DNA of 64,000 bases from Chitinophaga terrae (ex Kim and Jung 2007) (lineage in GTDB: Bacteria > Bacteroidota > Bacteroidia > Chitinophagales > Chitinophagaceae). Under the pieces are notes generated by a model, which saw only the letters and a program-made list of their open reading frames with translations, was not told the DNA's origin and did no database searches. The translations under genes and the position numbers were made by a program. The DNA is taken from contig NZ_FNRL01000006.1 in assembly GCF_900107795.1 (NCBI RefSeq), positions 229,418 to 293,417 of the forward strand. The letters are read 5' to 3'. Numbering within the stretch: position 1 is the stretch's first letter; the number at the start of each line of letters is the position of its first letter. Shown here piece by piece: positions 51,253-61,669 of this stretch.

Positions 51253-53421
51253 CTATCGCTGCCTGCTCAGCCACTCTTCTATTTCCTTTTCAACCGGCTC
51301 TTTAAAGCGGGTATAGTCGTCCAGTATCTTCAGGCTTAACTGTTGCCCCGCTCCTGCTTTGTTATACACTGCCGATGCGTTGTTTACAATCGCCTTAACT
51401 TTCCCTATGCCATGTATCCTGTCGCGCTCCGGCGCCACTACCAGCACGGGCCTTGGAGCAACCGCAGTTAACACATCATCAAAATCAACAGGTATGCTGT
51501 TTTCCCTACCTTCATAAAATCCCAGCCTGGGTATTAGACCATGCAGGTGAGAATAATGCCGTATGCCTTCCGTTCCAACATTATCGTTGCGCAGGGAACT
51601 GAAGCCGGCCACTATTGCAGTCCCTTTTACCCGTTCGTCCAGCGCCGCGGTGAAGAGGGCTACTGTTCCGCCCAGCGAGTAGCCTGCCAGGTAGATATGA
51701 CTGGTATCAACAAACGGCATCCTGGTACAGGCGTCGTTAATGATAGCCCTGGTATCTGCCACCATTTTTCCCATCAGCGACCAGTGAGGGTAACGTTCGT
51801 AAAAATGCCCGGCTTCTTCTATGCGGGTGCCGAAGCCTGCAAAATCGAAGCGCAGCACTGCATATCCCAAAGCGGTGAACTTGCGGATCAACCCTTCCAT
51901 CCTCATCTGGCTGCCCGTTGCGTAGGAGTATTCATGCAGGAAGATGACCAGCGGCAATTGCCCTGCTACCGAATCGCCCGCTACTTTGCCGGCAGGGAAA
52001 TAAATCGTTCCCCACAGATCTTCTCCCAGCGCATTATACGGCCCTACTTCCATTTTCTTTACAGTTTCAGGAACGGTAGGTTGCCCGATCACCTCGGCCA
52101 GGTAATCGTCCGGATATGTACGGTTGCGTGTTAACAAAGGCGAAAGGCTACGCTCAGCAGGAACTCCCGGCGGCTCGTCGCCGAGCAACCATTTGATACG
52201 TTGGCGGATACTGTCCTGCCGCTCCCGCAGCGGACCTTGCAGCTTTGTCCATTTCCTGGTATCGCCCGTTTCTCCGCTCAGCTTCTTCCAGTTATCGAAC
52301 GAATAACCATGATACAACCTGTTTTCCGGCCGGCGTGAAGAACGATGGAACACATAATCGAAGAAATCGATGAAATCTTCTGCATCCCTGGCTGCATGCT
52401 GATGCCGCCCGCGACGCAGGAGAATAGCCACATTACTGTCAGCATGCAAAAAATGATATGCTTTCTGTACTGATTTATACGACTGCTCTATTCCCCAATC
52501 ATTACCCTGCGTTTCTGTAATGGCAGATACCATCATCAATCCTCTCGGCGCAATGAGCGACATCAGCAGGTTCTGATCTACCGGCAACCGTTGTTCACGG
52601 CCACTGAAGAGGCGCAGGCGTGGACTGAACCAATAAGGGAACACACGCGTGATCTCTTCCACCGATTCAGACTCGAAGCGTTCATCCGAATAACGGAAAG
52701 TACTTTCACCGCCGGTGCCGCCGCTGCTGGTCACAACGGCCTTTATCCGCTCATCAAATGCCGCAGCCATGAGCGATTGCTTCCCGTTGCGGGAATGACC
52801 GGTGAGTGCAATAGCCGCCGTATCAACCTCCTGCAGGGTGTGTAAGTAATCAACCACCCTTGAAGCGCCCCATGCTCTCTTCATAAGGGTGGCAAAATCA
52901 TAGCCGCTGAATATGGTTGCATAATCTTTTGTATCATCCATGTTATCGGCGCCTGCGTATATGCATCCTATATACCCCCTGCGTACCGCCACCTGGGCCC
53001 AGCCCCGGTGATTCCACTGGGTCATGAACACCGGTAAAGGCTTCTTTGAAGAGGGTATCATTAACTCTACCCTCATTTTCGCGCTCATACCAGGGCCAAA
53101 CGACAATTCAACCATCCGCAGTTTCACATCGCCCGACCTGGTTTCCGAGATCACTTTGGCCGTAACATTCCCCGGAGCCGGCGGCCTGGAACCTGAAACC
53201 CAGTACTGGTATTGCTCCCTGATCCATTTCTTCCGGGCTTCCCATTGCCCTATGGTTTGCACAGGCGTGTTGGCCCCTCCTTCATCTGTCAGCAACGGGT
53301 CGGGAAGAAAAGGTAAAGCGGGCAGCTTATCTATGCGCAGCGAATCTTCTGCCAGCCGCTGCGCCTGGGTATTAGCCAGGCACAGTATATACATCATCAA
53401 TAAACCTAGAAATTTCTTCAT
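51253..53421 (-). CDS. Two-domain alpha/beta hydrolase, CE15-like esterase plus second hydrolase
   Basis: 722 residues with signal peptide MKKFLGLLMMYILCLANTQA. N-terminal domain (to about 390) has the nucleophile motif ALTGHSRNGKQSLMAA (Ser210), close to the GxSRxGK motif of CE15 glucuronoyl esterases, with SAITETQGNDWG and a possible catalytic His in RRGRHQHAARD. C-terminal domain (about 440-722) is a separate alpha/beta hydrolase with HEYSYATGSQMR and LAGYSLGGTVALFTAA (Ser582) and VVAPERDRIHG. It follows SusD by 13 bp and probably acts on the imported glycan. Confidence 0.85.
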   Translation of the reverse strand: MKKFLGLLMMYILCLANTQAQRLAEDSLRIDKLPALPFLPDPLLTDEGGANTPVQTIGQWEARKKWIREQYQYWVSGSRPPAPGNVTAKVISETRSGDVKLRMVELSFGPGMSAKMRVELMIPSSKKPLPVFMTQWNHRGWAQVAVRRGYIGCIYAGADNMDDTKDYATIFSGYDFATLMKRAWGASRVVDYLHTLQEVDTAAIALTGHSRNGKQSLMAAAFDERIKAVVTSSGGTGGESTFRYSDERFESESVEEITRVFPYWFSPRLRLFSGREQRLPVDQNLLMSLIAPRGLMMVSAITETQGNDWGIEQSYKSVQKAYHFLHADSNVAILLRRGRHQHAARDAEDFIDFFDYVFHRSSRRPENRLYHGYSFDNWKKLSGETGDTRKWTKLQGPLRERQDSIRQRIKWLLGDEPPGVPAERSLSPLLTRNRTYPDDYLAEVIGQPTVPETVKKMEVGPYNALGEDLWGTIYFPAGKVAGDSVAGQLPLVIFLHEYSYATGSQMRMEGLIRKFTALGYAVLRFDFAGFGTRIEEAGHFYERYPHWSLMGKMVADTRAIINDACTRMPFVDTSHIYLAGYSLGGTVALFTAALDERVKGTAIVAGFSSLRNDNVGTEGIRHYSHLHGLIPRLGFYEGRENSIPVDFDDVLTAVAPRPVLVVAPERDRIHGIGKVKAIVNNASAVYNKAGAGQQLSLKILDDYTRFKEPVEKEIEEWLSRQR

Positions 53422-53434
53422 AACGCTTGTTATT

Positions 53435-54961
53435 TTAAAAAGCCGGGTAGCCGGGGTTTTGTACCAACGCTTTATTCACGTCCCATGCGCCCAGCGGTAT
53501 AGGCAGCAGGATGGGCCTTTCGTTCAGCCAGGGTTTGGATTGTACATTGATCTTATCGTAATCGGCCCTGTTAGCCCTGATAAAGTCCATGAACCGGTTC
53601 CTCCTGTTGAGGTCCTGGAATGCGCCGGCAGGTTCCCAAACAAATTCCATACGTCTTTCATAGAAAATGGCATCCAGGGTCTGTTCACGGGAAAGGCTCA
53701 ACGGTTTGGCATCAAGGCCTGCACGTTCCCTGATCTTATTCACCAGTTTCATGGCGTCTTCAGACCGTCCTTTTTCATTCAATGCTTCCGCATAGTTCAG
53801 CAATACTTCTGCATAACGTACAATAGGCGCGTTAAGCCCGGAGTTCACTATATTGGCTTTCTGCCAGTATTTGGTAACAATATACCCTGTTTTCGTATAG
53901 CTGTTAGGGAAAGTCAGGGGCATCACAAAGTCTGTCATTTCCTGGTGGTGTTCTCCCGGCCCGATGATCACGCCCCAGTAGCGCTTATCTTTTATTTTGC
54001 CATCAGGTCCTTTTTCGAATGCGTTGATCCAGTTAGTCTGCGGCACAAAGTTGCTGTTAGCTCCGCGGCCAATGAATTCAGGCGCTGCGCCGCGGGGCGC
54101 CGATCTTACATCCAGCTGGTTCCCTTCAATCCCATTGCTCATTGAGCCGTATTGCGTGGAGAATACCATCTCCTTGTTATTCTCATTTGTTTCGAGAAAT
54201 ACGCTTCTGAAATCGGTCAGCAGTTCATAAGCGTTGGAATTAACGATCTCTTCGCTGGCTTTGATCGCATCGTCCCATTTCTGCCGCCATAGGTACGATT
54301 TGGCAAGATATGCCAGGGCAGAGCCCTTCGTGGCCCGGCCCACATCGTTCGTGTTGGTCCAGGTAATCGGCAGTACAGCGGCTGCATCTTTCAGGTCTGT
54401 GATGATCTGCGCCCATACATCTGCCGCAGAAGCGCGCGGGATATCCAGTTTGGAAGATGCGTTCAGCTCTTCCACTACCAGCGGAACGCCGCCAAAGTAG
54501 GTAACGAGTTTATAATAGTAGATAGCCCGTAAAAACTTGGCTTCAGCAATGATGCGGCCCTGTTGTATTGCATCAATGCCGGTCATCTTCGCTACTCTTC
54601 CTATCACGAAGTTAGCGCGGGCTACACCCCTGTATAAGCCTGTGTACATCTGCCCGATATATAGATTATTTGCAGGCAGACTTAACATTTCCAGCTGTAC
54701 CCTGGGCGTATTCTGGTCCTGTTCATAGAGGTCGCCGCTCATGGTCCAGTCCAGGTTGGCTGCATCCACTACATTACCAAAGGTCGATTCCTCCTGCAGT
54801 TGTCCGTAAGCGCCTACCAGCGCCGCTTCGGCATCTGCGCTTGTCAGGAAGAAGTTGGCGTCTGTCAGCTCATCTTTAGGCGTTACTGTCAGGAATTTGG
54901 ATGTACAGGAAGTTAGCAAGATGATAATTAAAACCCCTATGATCTTGTTTAGTGTGTTCAT
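53435..54961 (-). CDS. SusD/RagB-family outer-membrane lipoprotein
   Basis: 508 residues with lipobox LLTSC (Cys19), then LTDANFFLTSADAEAALVGA, a classical SusD start. C-terminal signatures: NAPIVRYAEVLLNYAEALNE, VNKIRERAGLDA and FYERRMEFVWEPAGAFQDLN followed by RRNRF. It is the lid of the SusC barrel encoded 22 bp upstream. Substrate unknown; the downstream hydrolase suggests a glycan. Confidence 0.95.
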   Translation of the reverse strand: MNTLNKIIGVLIIILLTSCTSKFLTVTPKDELTDANFFLTSADAEAALVGAYGQLQEESTFGNVVDAANLDWTMSGDLYEQDQNTPRVQLEMLSLPANNLYIGQMYTGLYRGVARANFVIGRVAKMTGIDAIQQGRIIAEAKFLRAIYYYKLVTYFGGVPLVVEELNASSKLDIPRASAADVWAQIITDLKDAAAVLPITWTNTNDVGRATKGSALAYLAKSYLWRQKWDDAIKASEEIVNSNAYELLTDFRSVFLETNENNKEMVFSTQYGSMSNGIEGNQLDVRSAPRGAAPEFIGRGANSNFVPQTNWINAFEKGPDGKIKDKRYWGVIIGPGEHHQEMTDFVMPLTFPNSYTKTGYIVTKYWQKANIVNSGLNAPIVRYAEVLLNYAEALNEKGRSEDAMKLVNKIRERAGLDAKPLSLSREQTLDAIFYERRMEFVWEPAGAFQDLNRRNRFMDFIRANRADYDKINVQSKPWLNERPILLPIPLGAWDVNKALVQNPGYPAF

Positions 54962-54983
54962 GTCTTTTCATTTAACAATTAGA

Positions 54984-57900
54984 TCAGAAACCTATGTTGA
55001 TGCCTGCCATAAAAGTCCTTGGCTGAGGGAAAACGCCTGTATCGATGCCCGAGTTAAGGGGATCAGCGCTTCCTATTTCAGGATCAAAACCTGAATAACC
55101 GGTGATGGTGAACAGGTTCTGCGCACTCACGTATACCCTTACACTTTTCAGGGCGCTGCCGGTATTTTTGTGCACGAAGTCGGCAGGCAATGCATATCCT
55201 ATCACCAGGTTGCGGAGCCTGAGGTAATCGCCTTTTTCCACGAAGAATGAAGAGGCGTTCACATAGTTTCCATTGGCATCTATATACTTCAATCCTGGTT
55301 GGTCATTTATGCCGCTGCCGGGAGTCCAGTGGTTCAGAACATCTTTCACCCCGTTCACAATACCATTGCCATTAAAATATTTCATCGGGTAATTGGATAC
55401 TTTGTTGGCGTTATAGATGTCGCTGCCTGCTACGCCCTGGAACATCAGGTTAAGGTCGAACCCTTTCCAGGAAAGGTTCATGTTAAGGCCGTATGTCAGA
55501 TCCGGCCAGGGCTTTCCTATCTGTACCTTGTCTGCATCTGTGAGCAGCTTATCGCCGTTGATATCCCGGTACCGGAAATCGCCCGCTACCGCATTTGGCT
55601 GGAAGGCTTTGTCCACTTCTGCATCCGTTTGGTAGACCCCGTCCACTATATAGCCACGGTAATAACCGATCGGTTTACCTGCCTGGGTATACGTCATGGT
55701 CATGCTGGTACCCGGCAAATTAGGCCCAACAATGGGCTGGCCTACGCCAAGCGTTGTTACTACATTCTTTAAAGTGGCGATGTTGGCGCTTACATCAAAG
55801 TTCAGCGCCCCTACCTGGTCGCGGTAGCCCAGCAATAATTCAAAGCCGCTGTTCTTTACGCTGCCCCCGTTCACTGTGGGGGCATTCTGGAAACCGGCTT
55901 CCAGTGAAACCGGCAGGCTGATAAGCATATCGCGGGTCTTCTTGATAAAATAATCTGCTGTCAGGTAAAGCCTGTCATCCAGCAACGAGGCATCTAAACC
56001 GATATCTGTTTGTTCTGTGGTTTCCCATTTCAGGTCGGGATTTCCCGGGCGGGTCATCGTAGCGCCAATGGCTATACTCTGCGCGCCTGTACCGAAAACA
56101 TAGTTGTCTGAATTGCCCCCGCTGCGGATAGTGCTTAAATAGCCAAACGCAGGAATGGCGTCGTTCCCCAGTTGTCCCCAGCTTCCACGGATCTTCAGGT
56201 CGCTGAGCACATTGGAAAGCGGTTTCATAAACTGTTCTTCAGAGATGCGCCAACCGGCGGATACGGCGGGGAAGTTACCCCATTTGTTGTTGGGCCCGAA
56301 GTTAGAAGAGCCATCACGGCGTATACTGGCGGAAAGGAGATATTTGCTTTTATAGGAATAGTTCACACGCCCGAGGTAAGAGGCAAGGGTAGCGTAAGTA
56401 CCGGTACCGCTGGCGGTGCGGAGGCTTACATCGCTGCCGTTGATCACACGCAGGTTCTCGTTCTGGTAGCCGTTGCCGCCTGCAGAGATCCAGTCGTTCT
56501 TATTGCTTTGGGCAGTTTGGCCGATCACTGCCGAGATATTATGCTGGCCGAAAGACCTGGAATATGATAGCGTATTTTCTATCAACTGGGTAATACCCTG
56601 ATCCTGGCGTTCAGACAGGGTAGCCTGCGGATGGATATAGAAGCCTCTCACTACTTTTCCTTCCCAGGAGGAGATGCGGTTGCTGTTCATATCCAGCCCT
56701 ATGCTGGTCCTGAATTTAAGCCCCTTTACTATTTCCAGTTCGCCGAACACATTACCATAGATGCGGTAGTTTTTCAACTGGTTGTCGATCGATGCTACTT
56801 TCAGCACAGGGTTGTCGCCATCCTTGGTGTAGTAACCGCCCGGGCCGAAGAAAGCAGAATCTTTGCTCAGCGTAGGGAAGAATTGCTGTGCGAGGTTAAA
56901 GATACCGCCCTGCATGGCATCGGTGTTCTGGCCTTGCGAATGGGTGCCGGCAAAGGCGAGGGAGCCCCCGAAACTAAGCCATTTGCTTGCTTTCAGGTCG
57001 GTTGTTATCCTGGCAGTATAACGCTTGTAAGAAGTGCCTATCATAGTGCCTTTCTGGTCGGTATAGCCCAGCGACATCCTTGTCTTCATCTTTTCATTTC
57101 CTCCTGCAAAGCTCAGGTCATAATTCTGTATGGGAGCATTGCGGAATATCTCATCGATCATGTCAGTACCTTTACCAAACGATTCCGGGTTCGCCCACTG
57201 CGGGTTAGGGGCCATGCCGGAGTTAGTGTAAAGTTCGTTGGCCATCCTGGCAAACTCGGTTGCGTTCATAAAGGCCGGTTTTTTCCACAACTGTGAAAAT
57301 CCCGTATAGGCGTTCAGGTTAATATCTACCAATCCCTCCTTTCCTCTTTTGGTTGTAACGAGAATCACCCCGTTGGCGGCGCGGGAGCCGTAAATAGCCG
57401 CTGCCGCCGCATCTTTCAGTACTTCCACGGAAGCAATATCGTTAGGATTGATGATCGACATCCCATCTACCTTGGATGAACTGCCGGGAATGCTCATGCT
57501 GCTGCCATTTAAAGGAAAACCATCAACCACGTAAAGCGGCTGGTTTCCGCCGGTCGTGCCTATACCCCGGATGCGCACAGAAGAAGCCGAGCCGGGAGCC
57601 CCGTTCGTTTGGGAAATGAATACGCCCGGTACCTTGCCCTGTATAGCGGCCGTAAAACTGGTGGAGGCAGTGCGGGTAAGATCTTCTGCTTTGATAGACG
57701 CGATGGCGCCTGTGAGATCTTTTTTCTTTTCAGTACCGTACCCCACTACCACTACCTGGTTAAGACCTGTGTTTGTGGCAATGAGCGCGATCCGCATGGG
57801 AGCGGCGGTAACCTTTATTTCCTGTTTGCCAAAGCCGATATAAGAAACAACGAGTATGGCGTCGTCGGGCGCGGTAAGACTGAACCGGCCGTTGGCGTCG

Positions 57901-58391
57901 GTAGTTGTGCCGGCGGTGCCGCCCTTCACCTGAACGGTAACGCCTATCAGCGGCTGGCCATTGGCGGCATCCACTACCGTTCCCTGTACTTTTATATTAT
58001 TATCGGCCACTGTTGCAGCAGGTGCAGTACCTGCCGAAGGGCGTATAAAGATCGTTCTGCCCAGTATAGTATATTTCAATGGCTGTTCCTTCAGCACCTG
58101 TTTCAGGGCCGTTTCCAGGCTTACATGATCTAACGACAGGTCAACCGGCTGCGCTTTGCCTATATCTACATTATTGTAGAAAAAGGAATAACCCGTTTGC
58201 TGCTCTATGAGCAGGAGTATTTTTTCTAGCGGGATGCTTTTACCGGAAACTGTCACAGTTTGTGAATAACCGGAGGCATTTACCCCCATTGCCAGCATCA
58301 GAAGTACGATGGTCAGCTTCATAGCGCGGAAGAATAGACGTAGGCTAAAAGGGAGCTTTCGCCTCCTTTTACCACTGTAAAAAAAATACAT
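54984..58391 (-). CDS. SusC/RagA TonB-dependent outer-membrane transporter with STN domain
   Basis: 1135 residues. Basic N-terminus (SGKRRRKLPFSLRLF) and hydrophobic signal (MKLTIVLLMLAMGVNASGYS), STN domain (about 45-113, IPLEKILLLIEQQTGYSFFY), carboxypeptidase-like domain (about 132-205, VVDAANGQPLIGVTVQVKGG), plug (VEVLKDAAAAAIYGSRAANG, VILVTTKRGKEGLVDI) and barrel ending GINIGF. STN allows signalling to the FecR encoded 138 bp upstream. It should import an oligosaccharide with SusD. Confidence 0.95.
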   Translation of the reverse strand: MYFFYSGKRRRKLPFSLRLFFRAMKLTIVLLMLAMGVNASGYSQTVTVSGKSIPLEKILLLIEQQTGYSFFYNNVDIGKAQPVDLSLDHVSLETALKQVLKEQPLKYTILGRTIFIRPSAGTAPAATVADNNIKVQGTVVDAANGQPLIGVTVQVKGGTAGTTTDANGRFSLTAPDDAILVVSYIGFGKQEIKVTAAPMRIALIATNTGLNQVVVVGYGTEKKKDLTGAIASIKAEDLTRTASTSFTAAIQGKVPGVFISQTNGAPGSASSVRIRGIGTTGGNQPLYVVDGFPLNGSSMSIPGSSSKVDGMSIINPNDIASVEVLKDAAAAAIYGSRAANGVILVTTKRGKEGLVDINLNAYTGFSQLWKKPAFMNATEFARMANELYTNSGMAPNPQWANPESFGKGTDMIDEIFRNAPIQNYDLSFAGGNEKMKTRMSLGYTDQKGTMIGTSYKRYTARITTDLKASKWLSFGGSLAFAGTHSQGQNTDAMQGGIFNLAQQFFPTLSKDSAFFGPGGYYTKDGDNPVLKVASIDNQLKNYRIYGNVFGELEIVKGLKFRTSIGLDMNSNRISSWEGKVVRGFYIHPQATLSERQDQGITQLIENTLSYSRSFGQHNISAVIGQTAQSNKNDWISAGGNGYQNENLRVINGSDVSLRTASGTGTYATLASYLGRVNYSYKSKYLLSASIRRDGSSNFGPNNKWGNFPAVSAGWRISEEQFMKPLSNVLSDLKIRGSWGQLGNDAIPAFGYLSTIRSGGNSDNYVFGTGAQSIAIGATMTRPGNPDLKWETTEQTDIGLDASLLDDRLYLTADYFIKKTRDMLISLPVSLEAGFQNAPTVNGGSVKNSGFELLLGYRDQVGALNFDVSANIATLKNVVTTLGVGQPIVGPNLPGTSMTMTYTQAGKPIGYYRGYIVDGVYQTDAEVDKAFQPNAVAGDFRYRDINGDKLLTDADKVQIGKPWPDLTYGLNMNLSWKGFDLNLMFQGVAGSDIYNANKVSNYPMKYFNGNGIVNGVKDVLNHWTPGSGINDQPGLKYIDANGNYVNASSFFVEKGDYLRLRNLVIGYALPADFVHKNTGSALKSVRVYVSAQNLFTITGYSGFDPEIGSADPLNSGIDTGVFPQPRTFMAGINIGF

Positions 58392-58529
58392 ACTTTTGCA
58401 GTGTTTGGTTTGTGAATAATAATTGTTGCCGTTCCGGGCACGATTTATCAGGACGAACTGAATGCCGCCGGGAATGTTGCCGCATTCCCGGTTTTATTGT
58501 TCTCTCCTTTTTACTTGTTTTTCTGTACT

Positions 58530-59693
58530 TTATGGAAGTATCACAACCTTGCGGTTGTCTTCAATGCGAAAACGTGCATTGGTAAATGCCAGGCCGCTCA
58601 ACACCTGCGACAAGGTCAGGCTGCGGTCAATTCTTCCCGAAAATTGCTGATTGTTATTTACGTCTGGTTGATAAACTATGGTCACATCGTACCATCTTGC
58701 TATTTCCCGCATTACGGTTGGCAGGTTAGCGTTCCTGAAAACAAAGAAACCTTCTTTCCAGCCAACTGCATCTGCTATATTTGTTGGTTTTGTAACGGTA
58801 ATATTTCCATCCCCGGTGCAACGGGCCTGTTCGCCCGGCTTTAGTACCTTATTGGCCACTTTTACGGCGCCTTCCAGCAGGGAGGTGGTTACCGCGGGCT
58901 CTTCCGTATAGGCGTTAACGTTAAAATGAGTACCCAGTACCTCTATCACCTGCGTTTTGACCTGTATCCTGAAAGGTTTACGTGCATCCTTCACTACTTC
59001 GAAATAAGCCTCACCCGAGAGCTCCACTTTCCTTTCGCTGCCAGTAAATGCAACCGGATAGCGGAGAGAAGACGCGGCGTTCAGCCACACGGCAGTGCCA
59101 TCAGGTAACAGCAACCGGAACTGCCCTCCCCTGGGCGTAGCCAGGGTATTATAACTAAGCGTATTCCCGGTACCTGAACCGGTATATTGCAATTGCCCAT
59201 TCTGCCTGCGTATAGCGGTTCCTCCTTCACTGATCACCTGTTTGCCTGTGGAATCCAGTGTAACCACAGAGCCGTCAGACAAGGTAAGGGTTGCCTTATC
59301 GCTGCCCGGCATTATATCATTTTTAACCGGAGCTTCGGCCAGCAGGGGTTGTGAAGGAGTTTGGGTTTTATTGCCTGCGAGCCAGGAGCCGATCCACACC
59401 ATTGCCAATACAACTGCGGCTGCCCACCAGGCATAAGCCCTAAAAAACACCCGCCTGGCGGCAGGGGCATCTTCCTCTGCCATAGTAAAGATCTTCATCA
59501 ACAGTTCCTCCCGCCTGGAATCCGGCATCTCCGCCGTTCCGTCTTCCGCCTCGTAAATGTCATCGATCAGCTGTCGCAGCGCTTCGTCGTACTCGCCCGA
59601 CTTTACCATCAATACGAGTTCTTCCCACTCAGCTTTAGTGGTTTCGCCGGCCAGGTACCGATCCATCAACGATTTAAACCTTGTTTCATTCAT
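58530..59693 (-). CDS. FecR-family anti-sigma factor
   Basis: 387 residues. N-terminal cytoplasmic part (MNETRFKSLMDRYLAGETTK), membrane helix near 125-145 (AYAWWAAAVVLAMVWIGSWL), FecR domain (TLATPRGGQFRLLLPDGTAV, AYFEVVKDARKPFRI, VIEVLGTHFNVNAY) and C-terminal DUF4974 domain (FVFRNANLPTVMREIARWYD to the end). It restrains the sigma factor encoded 82 bp upstream. Confidence 0.93.
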   Translation of the reverse strand: MNETRFKSLMDRYLAGETTKAEWEELVLMVKSGEYDEALRQLIDDIYEAEDGTAEMPDSRREELLMKIFTMAEEDAPAARRVFFRAYAWWAAAVVLAMVWIGSWLAGNKTQTPSQPLLAEAPVKNDIMPGSDKATLTLSDGSVVTLDSTGKQVISEGGTAIRRQNGQLQYTGSGTGNTLSYNTLATPRGGQFRLLLPDGTAVWLNAASSLRYPVAFTGSERKVELSGEAYFEVVKDARKPFRIQVKTQVIEVLGTHFNVNAYTEEPAVTTSLLEGAVKVANKVLKPGEQARCTGDGNITVTKPTNIADAVGWKEGFFVFRNANLPTVMREIARWYDVTIVYQPDVNNNQQFSGRIDRSLTLSQVLSGLAFTNARFRIEDNRKVVILP

Positions 59694-59775
59694 AAAAGGA
59701 ACCGGGCAGCAATGCTCCCCTTAAAATATAGACGATCGAAAAATGGGTAGGTATGAGTCGCCCGAAAAAAAATTT

Positions 59776-60381
59776 TCAGGATTGCTGGAAAACCATTGTC
59801 AACACGTTGATGCTCACGAGGCAAACAAAGGTATCGGGATGGGTGCGGAGATGTTTCTGTATGGCCTGGAGAGCGGCGGTCAGGTGACTTTTTGCCGTAT
59901 TACGGGAAATGGAAAGCGTATCGGATACTTCGTCTATCGACAGGCCCTGTACCCGTACCATTTCATATACCTGCTTCTGCCTGGGTGGCAGGCGGTCGAT
60001 AGCGTGTTGCAGGAGCTTATGTGCAAAAGAAGTACGAACGCGGTGGTCTGTATCGTTGATCACCGGCTTTAAATGAACAAGACTGTCGAGGTACGCGGCT
60101 TCATGTGCCAATTTCTTAAAACGGTCGAACAGCAGGTTCCGGGTCATGGTGGCAATGAAGCTTTGCAGATGGGTCACTGATTCCAGCTCCCGGCGTTTAG
60201 CCCAGACCTTCATAAAGATCTCCTGCACAACTTCCTCGGCAGCCGAAGTACTTTTCAGCATACGCATTGCGGTTCCCAAGACTTTTCCCCGATACCGGTC
60301 GAAGATCACCGTAAAGGCATATTCACTGTCTTGTGCCAGCAGATGCAACAACTCTTTGTCTGTATAGGTCTGGTTATACAT
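59776..60381 (-). CDS. ECF sigma-70 factor
   Basis: 201 residues. Region 2: EYAFTVIFDRYRGKVLGTAM, AEEVVQEIFMKVWAKRREL, HLQSFIATMTRNLLFDRFKK. Region 4: LPPRQKQVYEMVRVQGLSID and DEVSDTLSISRNTAKSHLT as HTH. A hydrophobic C-terminal tail (TFVCLVSINVLTMVF) resembles that of the sigma factor at 19.6 kb. It heads the third sigma/FecR/SusC/SusD unit, which it should activate. Confidence 0.92.
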   Translation of the reverse strand: MYNQTYTDKELLHLLAQDSEYAFTVIFDRYRGKVLGTAMRMLKSTSAAEEVVQEIFMKVWAKRRELESVTHLQSFIATMTRNLLFDRFKKLAHEAAYLDSLVHLKPVINDTDHRVRTSFAHKLLQHAIDRLPPRQKQVYEMVRVQGLSIDEVSDTLSISRNTAKSHLTAALQAIQKHLRTHPDTFVCLVSINVLTMVFQQS

Positions 60382-60496
60382 TCGTTCAATTCAAATGGTG
60401 CACTAAGTGAGCCAACGCTAAAATATAAAAAATGGGGAAGAATATTAAATCGATTGCAGATAATCTGGCAACAAAGATCCCTTTCCATAATACGGA

Positions 60497-61561
60497 TCAG
60501 AATTTCAGCGCCTGCATAAATTTCAGGAAGATGGTATTATTCTGGTAAATACCCATAAATGCCTCGGCCCCCGGCCCATAGGCAAACACCGGTACCATCA
60601 CGCCTGTATGATCGTCGGTCGAAAAATGACCGCTGACCTTCCCGGTTTTAAGGTCGCCTTCCGCGATGGTAAGTCCTCCTGTTTCATGATCAGCCGTCAC
60701 CACTACCAACGTCTCTTTGTTCTTATCGGCAAAATCCAGCGCCACTTTGATAGCTTTATCAAAATCGATCACCTCTTCCGCCACATATTGCAGATCGTTG
60801 GCATGGCCGCCGTCATCGATCTTGGAGCCCTCCACGACAAGAAAAAATCCTTTTTTATTCTGCTGCAGGAGCTGCAGTGCAGCGTTGGTGGTTCGTGCAA
60901 GCTGATCGCCTCGTTTCTCTACCCTTTCTTCTTTCACCAAACCAACCAGTTTTCCCTGTTTCACCCGCACAATATCATCCATGGTATGCTTTACCTGGTA
61001 GCCTTTGCGGCTAAACTCGGCAAACAGGTCCCGCCCATCTTTCCGCTGATTGAAATGTTCGCTTCCGGCGCCAATGATCACATCAACATCTGACTTTACA
61101 TAATCGGCAGCTATTTCATCATGCAGTTCACGGGATTTTTCATGGGTGGCAAAAGTAGCAGGCGTTGCATCCGTGATATCGGTCGTTACTACCAGGCCGG
61201 TTGATAATCCATGCTGCCTGGCAATCTCCATTATGGTAGGCTGTGGATTTCCTAAGCTATCGACGCCAATGGCGCCGTTGTAGGTTTTTTGCCCGATAGC
61301 AAAGGCAGTTGCCCCGGCTGCCGACTCGGTGATATAATCGCTGGCCGAATTTGTTCTTGAAAACCCGATGCACCTGAACCGCTCCAGGTTCAGCGAACCT
61401 TTGTTAGCTGTAAGGCCGGCATAGATCTGGGTTGTGCCCATGCCATCGCCTACGAGGAAGATGACATTTTTAATTTTAGGGGAAGATGACTGTTTTGACT
61501 GGGTACAGGTTAGAAAGAGGACAGGAAAAACAAGAACTGCTGGAATGATATATCTTCTCAT
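60497..61561 (-). CDS. Alkaline phosphatase, probable lipoprotein
   Basis: 354 residues with lipobox-like LFLTC (Cys19). Metal-binding Asp39 in VIFLVGDGMGTTQIYAGL, nucleophile Ser80 in ITESAAGATAFAIG, VVTTDITDATPATFATH, and VVVTADHETGG with the third metal site. It hydrolyses phosphomonoesters in the periplasm, typically under phosphate limitation. Short compared with E. coli PhoA, but of a common bacterial size. Single gene; no Pho box was recognised. Confidence 0.93.
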   Translation of the reverse strand: MRRYIIPAVLVFPVLFLTCTQSKQSSSPKIKNVIFLVGDGMGTTQIYAGLTANKGSLNLERFRCIGFSRTNSASDYITESAAGATAFAIGQKTYNGAIGVDSLGNPQPTIMEIARQHGLSTGLVVTTDITDATPATFATHEKSRELHDEIAADYVKSDVDVIIGAGSEHFNQRKDGRDLFAEFSRKGYQVKHTMDDIVRVKQGKLVGLVKEERVEKRGDQLARTTNAALQLLQQNKKGFFLVVEGSKIDDGGHANDLQYVAEEVIDFDKAIKVALDFADKNKETLVVVTADHETGGLTIAEGDLKTGKVSGHFSTDDHTGVMVPVFAYGPGAEAFMGIYQNNTIFLKFMQALKF

Positions 61562-61669
61562 GGAATTTATTTACAGTAAAAATACAAAGTCTGTATTAAA
61601 ATCCCAGGATTTTGTGTTGAATGCAGTTAACAGGATGAACGTCAAAAGTACCTTTATTATAAAACGGAT

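Noticed and set aside
53024..54145. Long plus-strand open frame (373 codons)
   Set aside because: Antisense to the hydrolase and SusD genes, no recognisable motif and unlikely composition.
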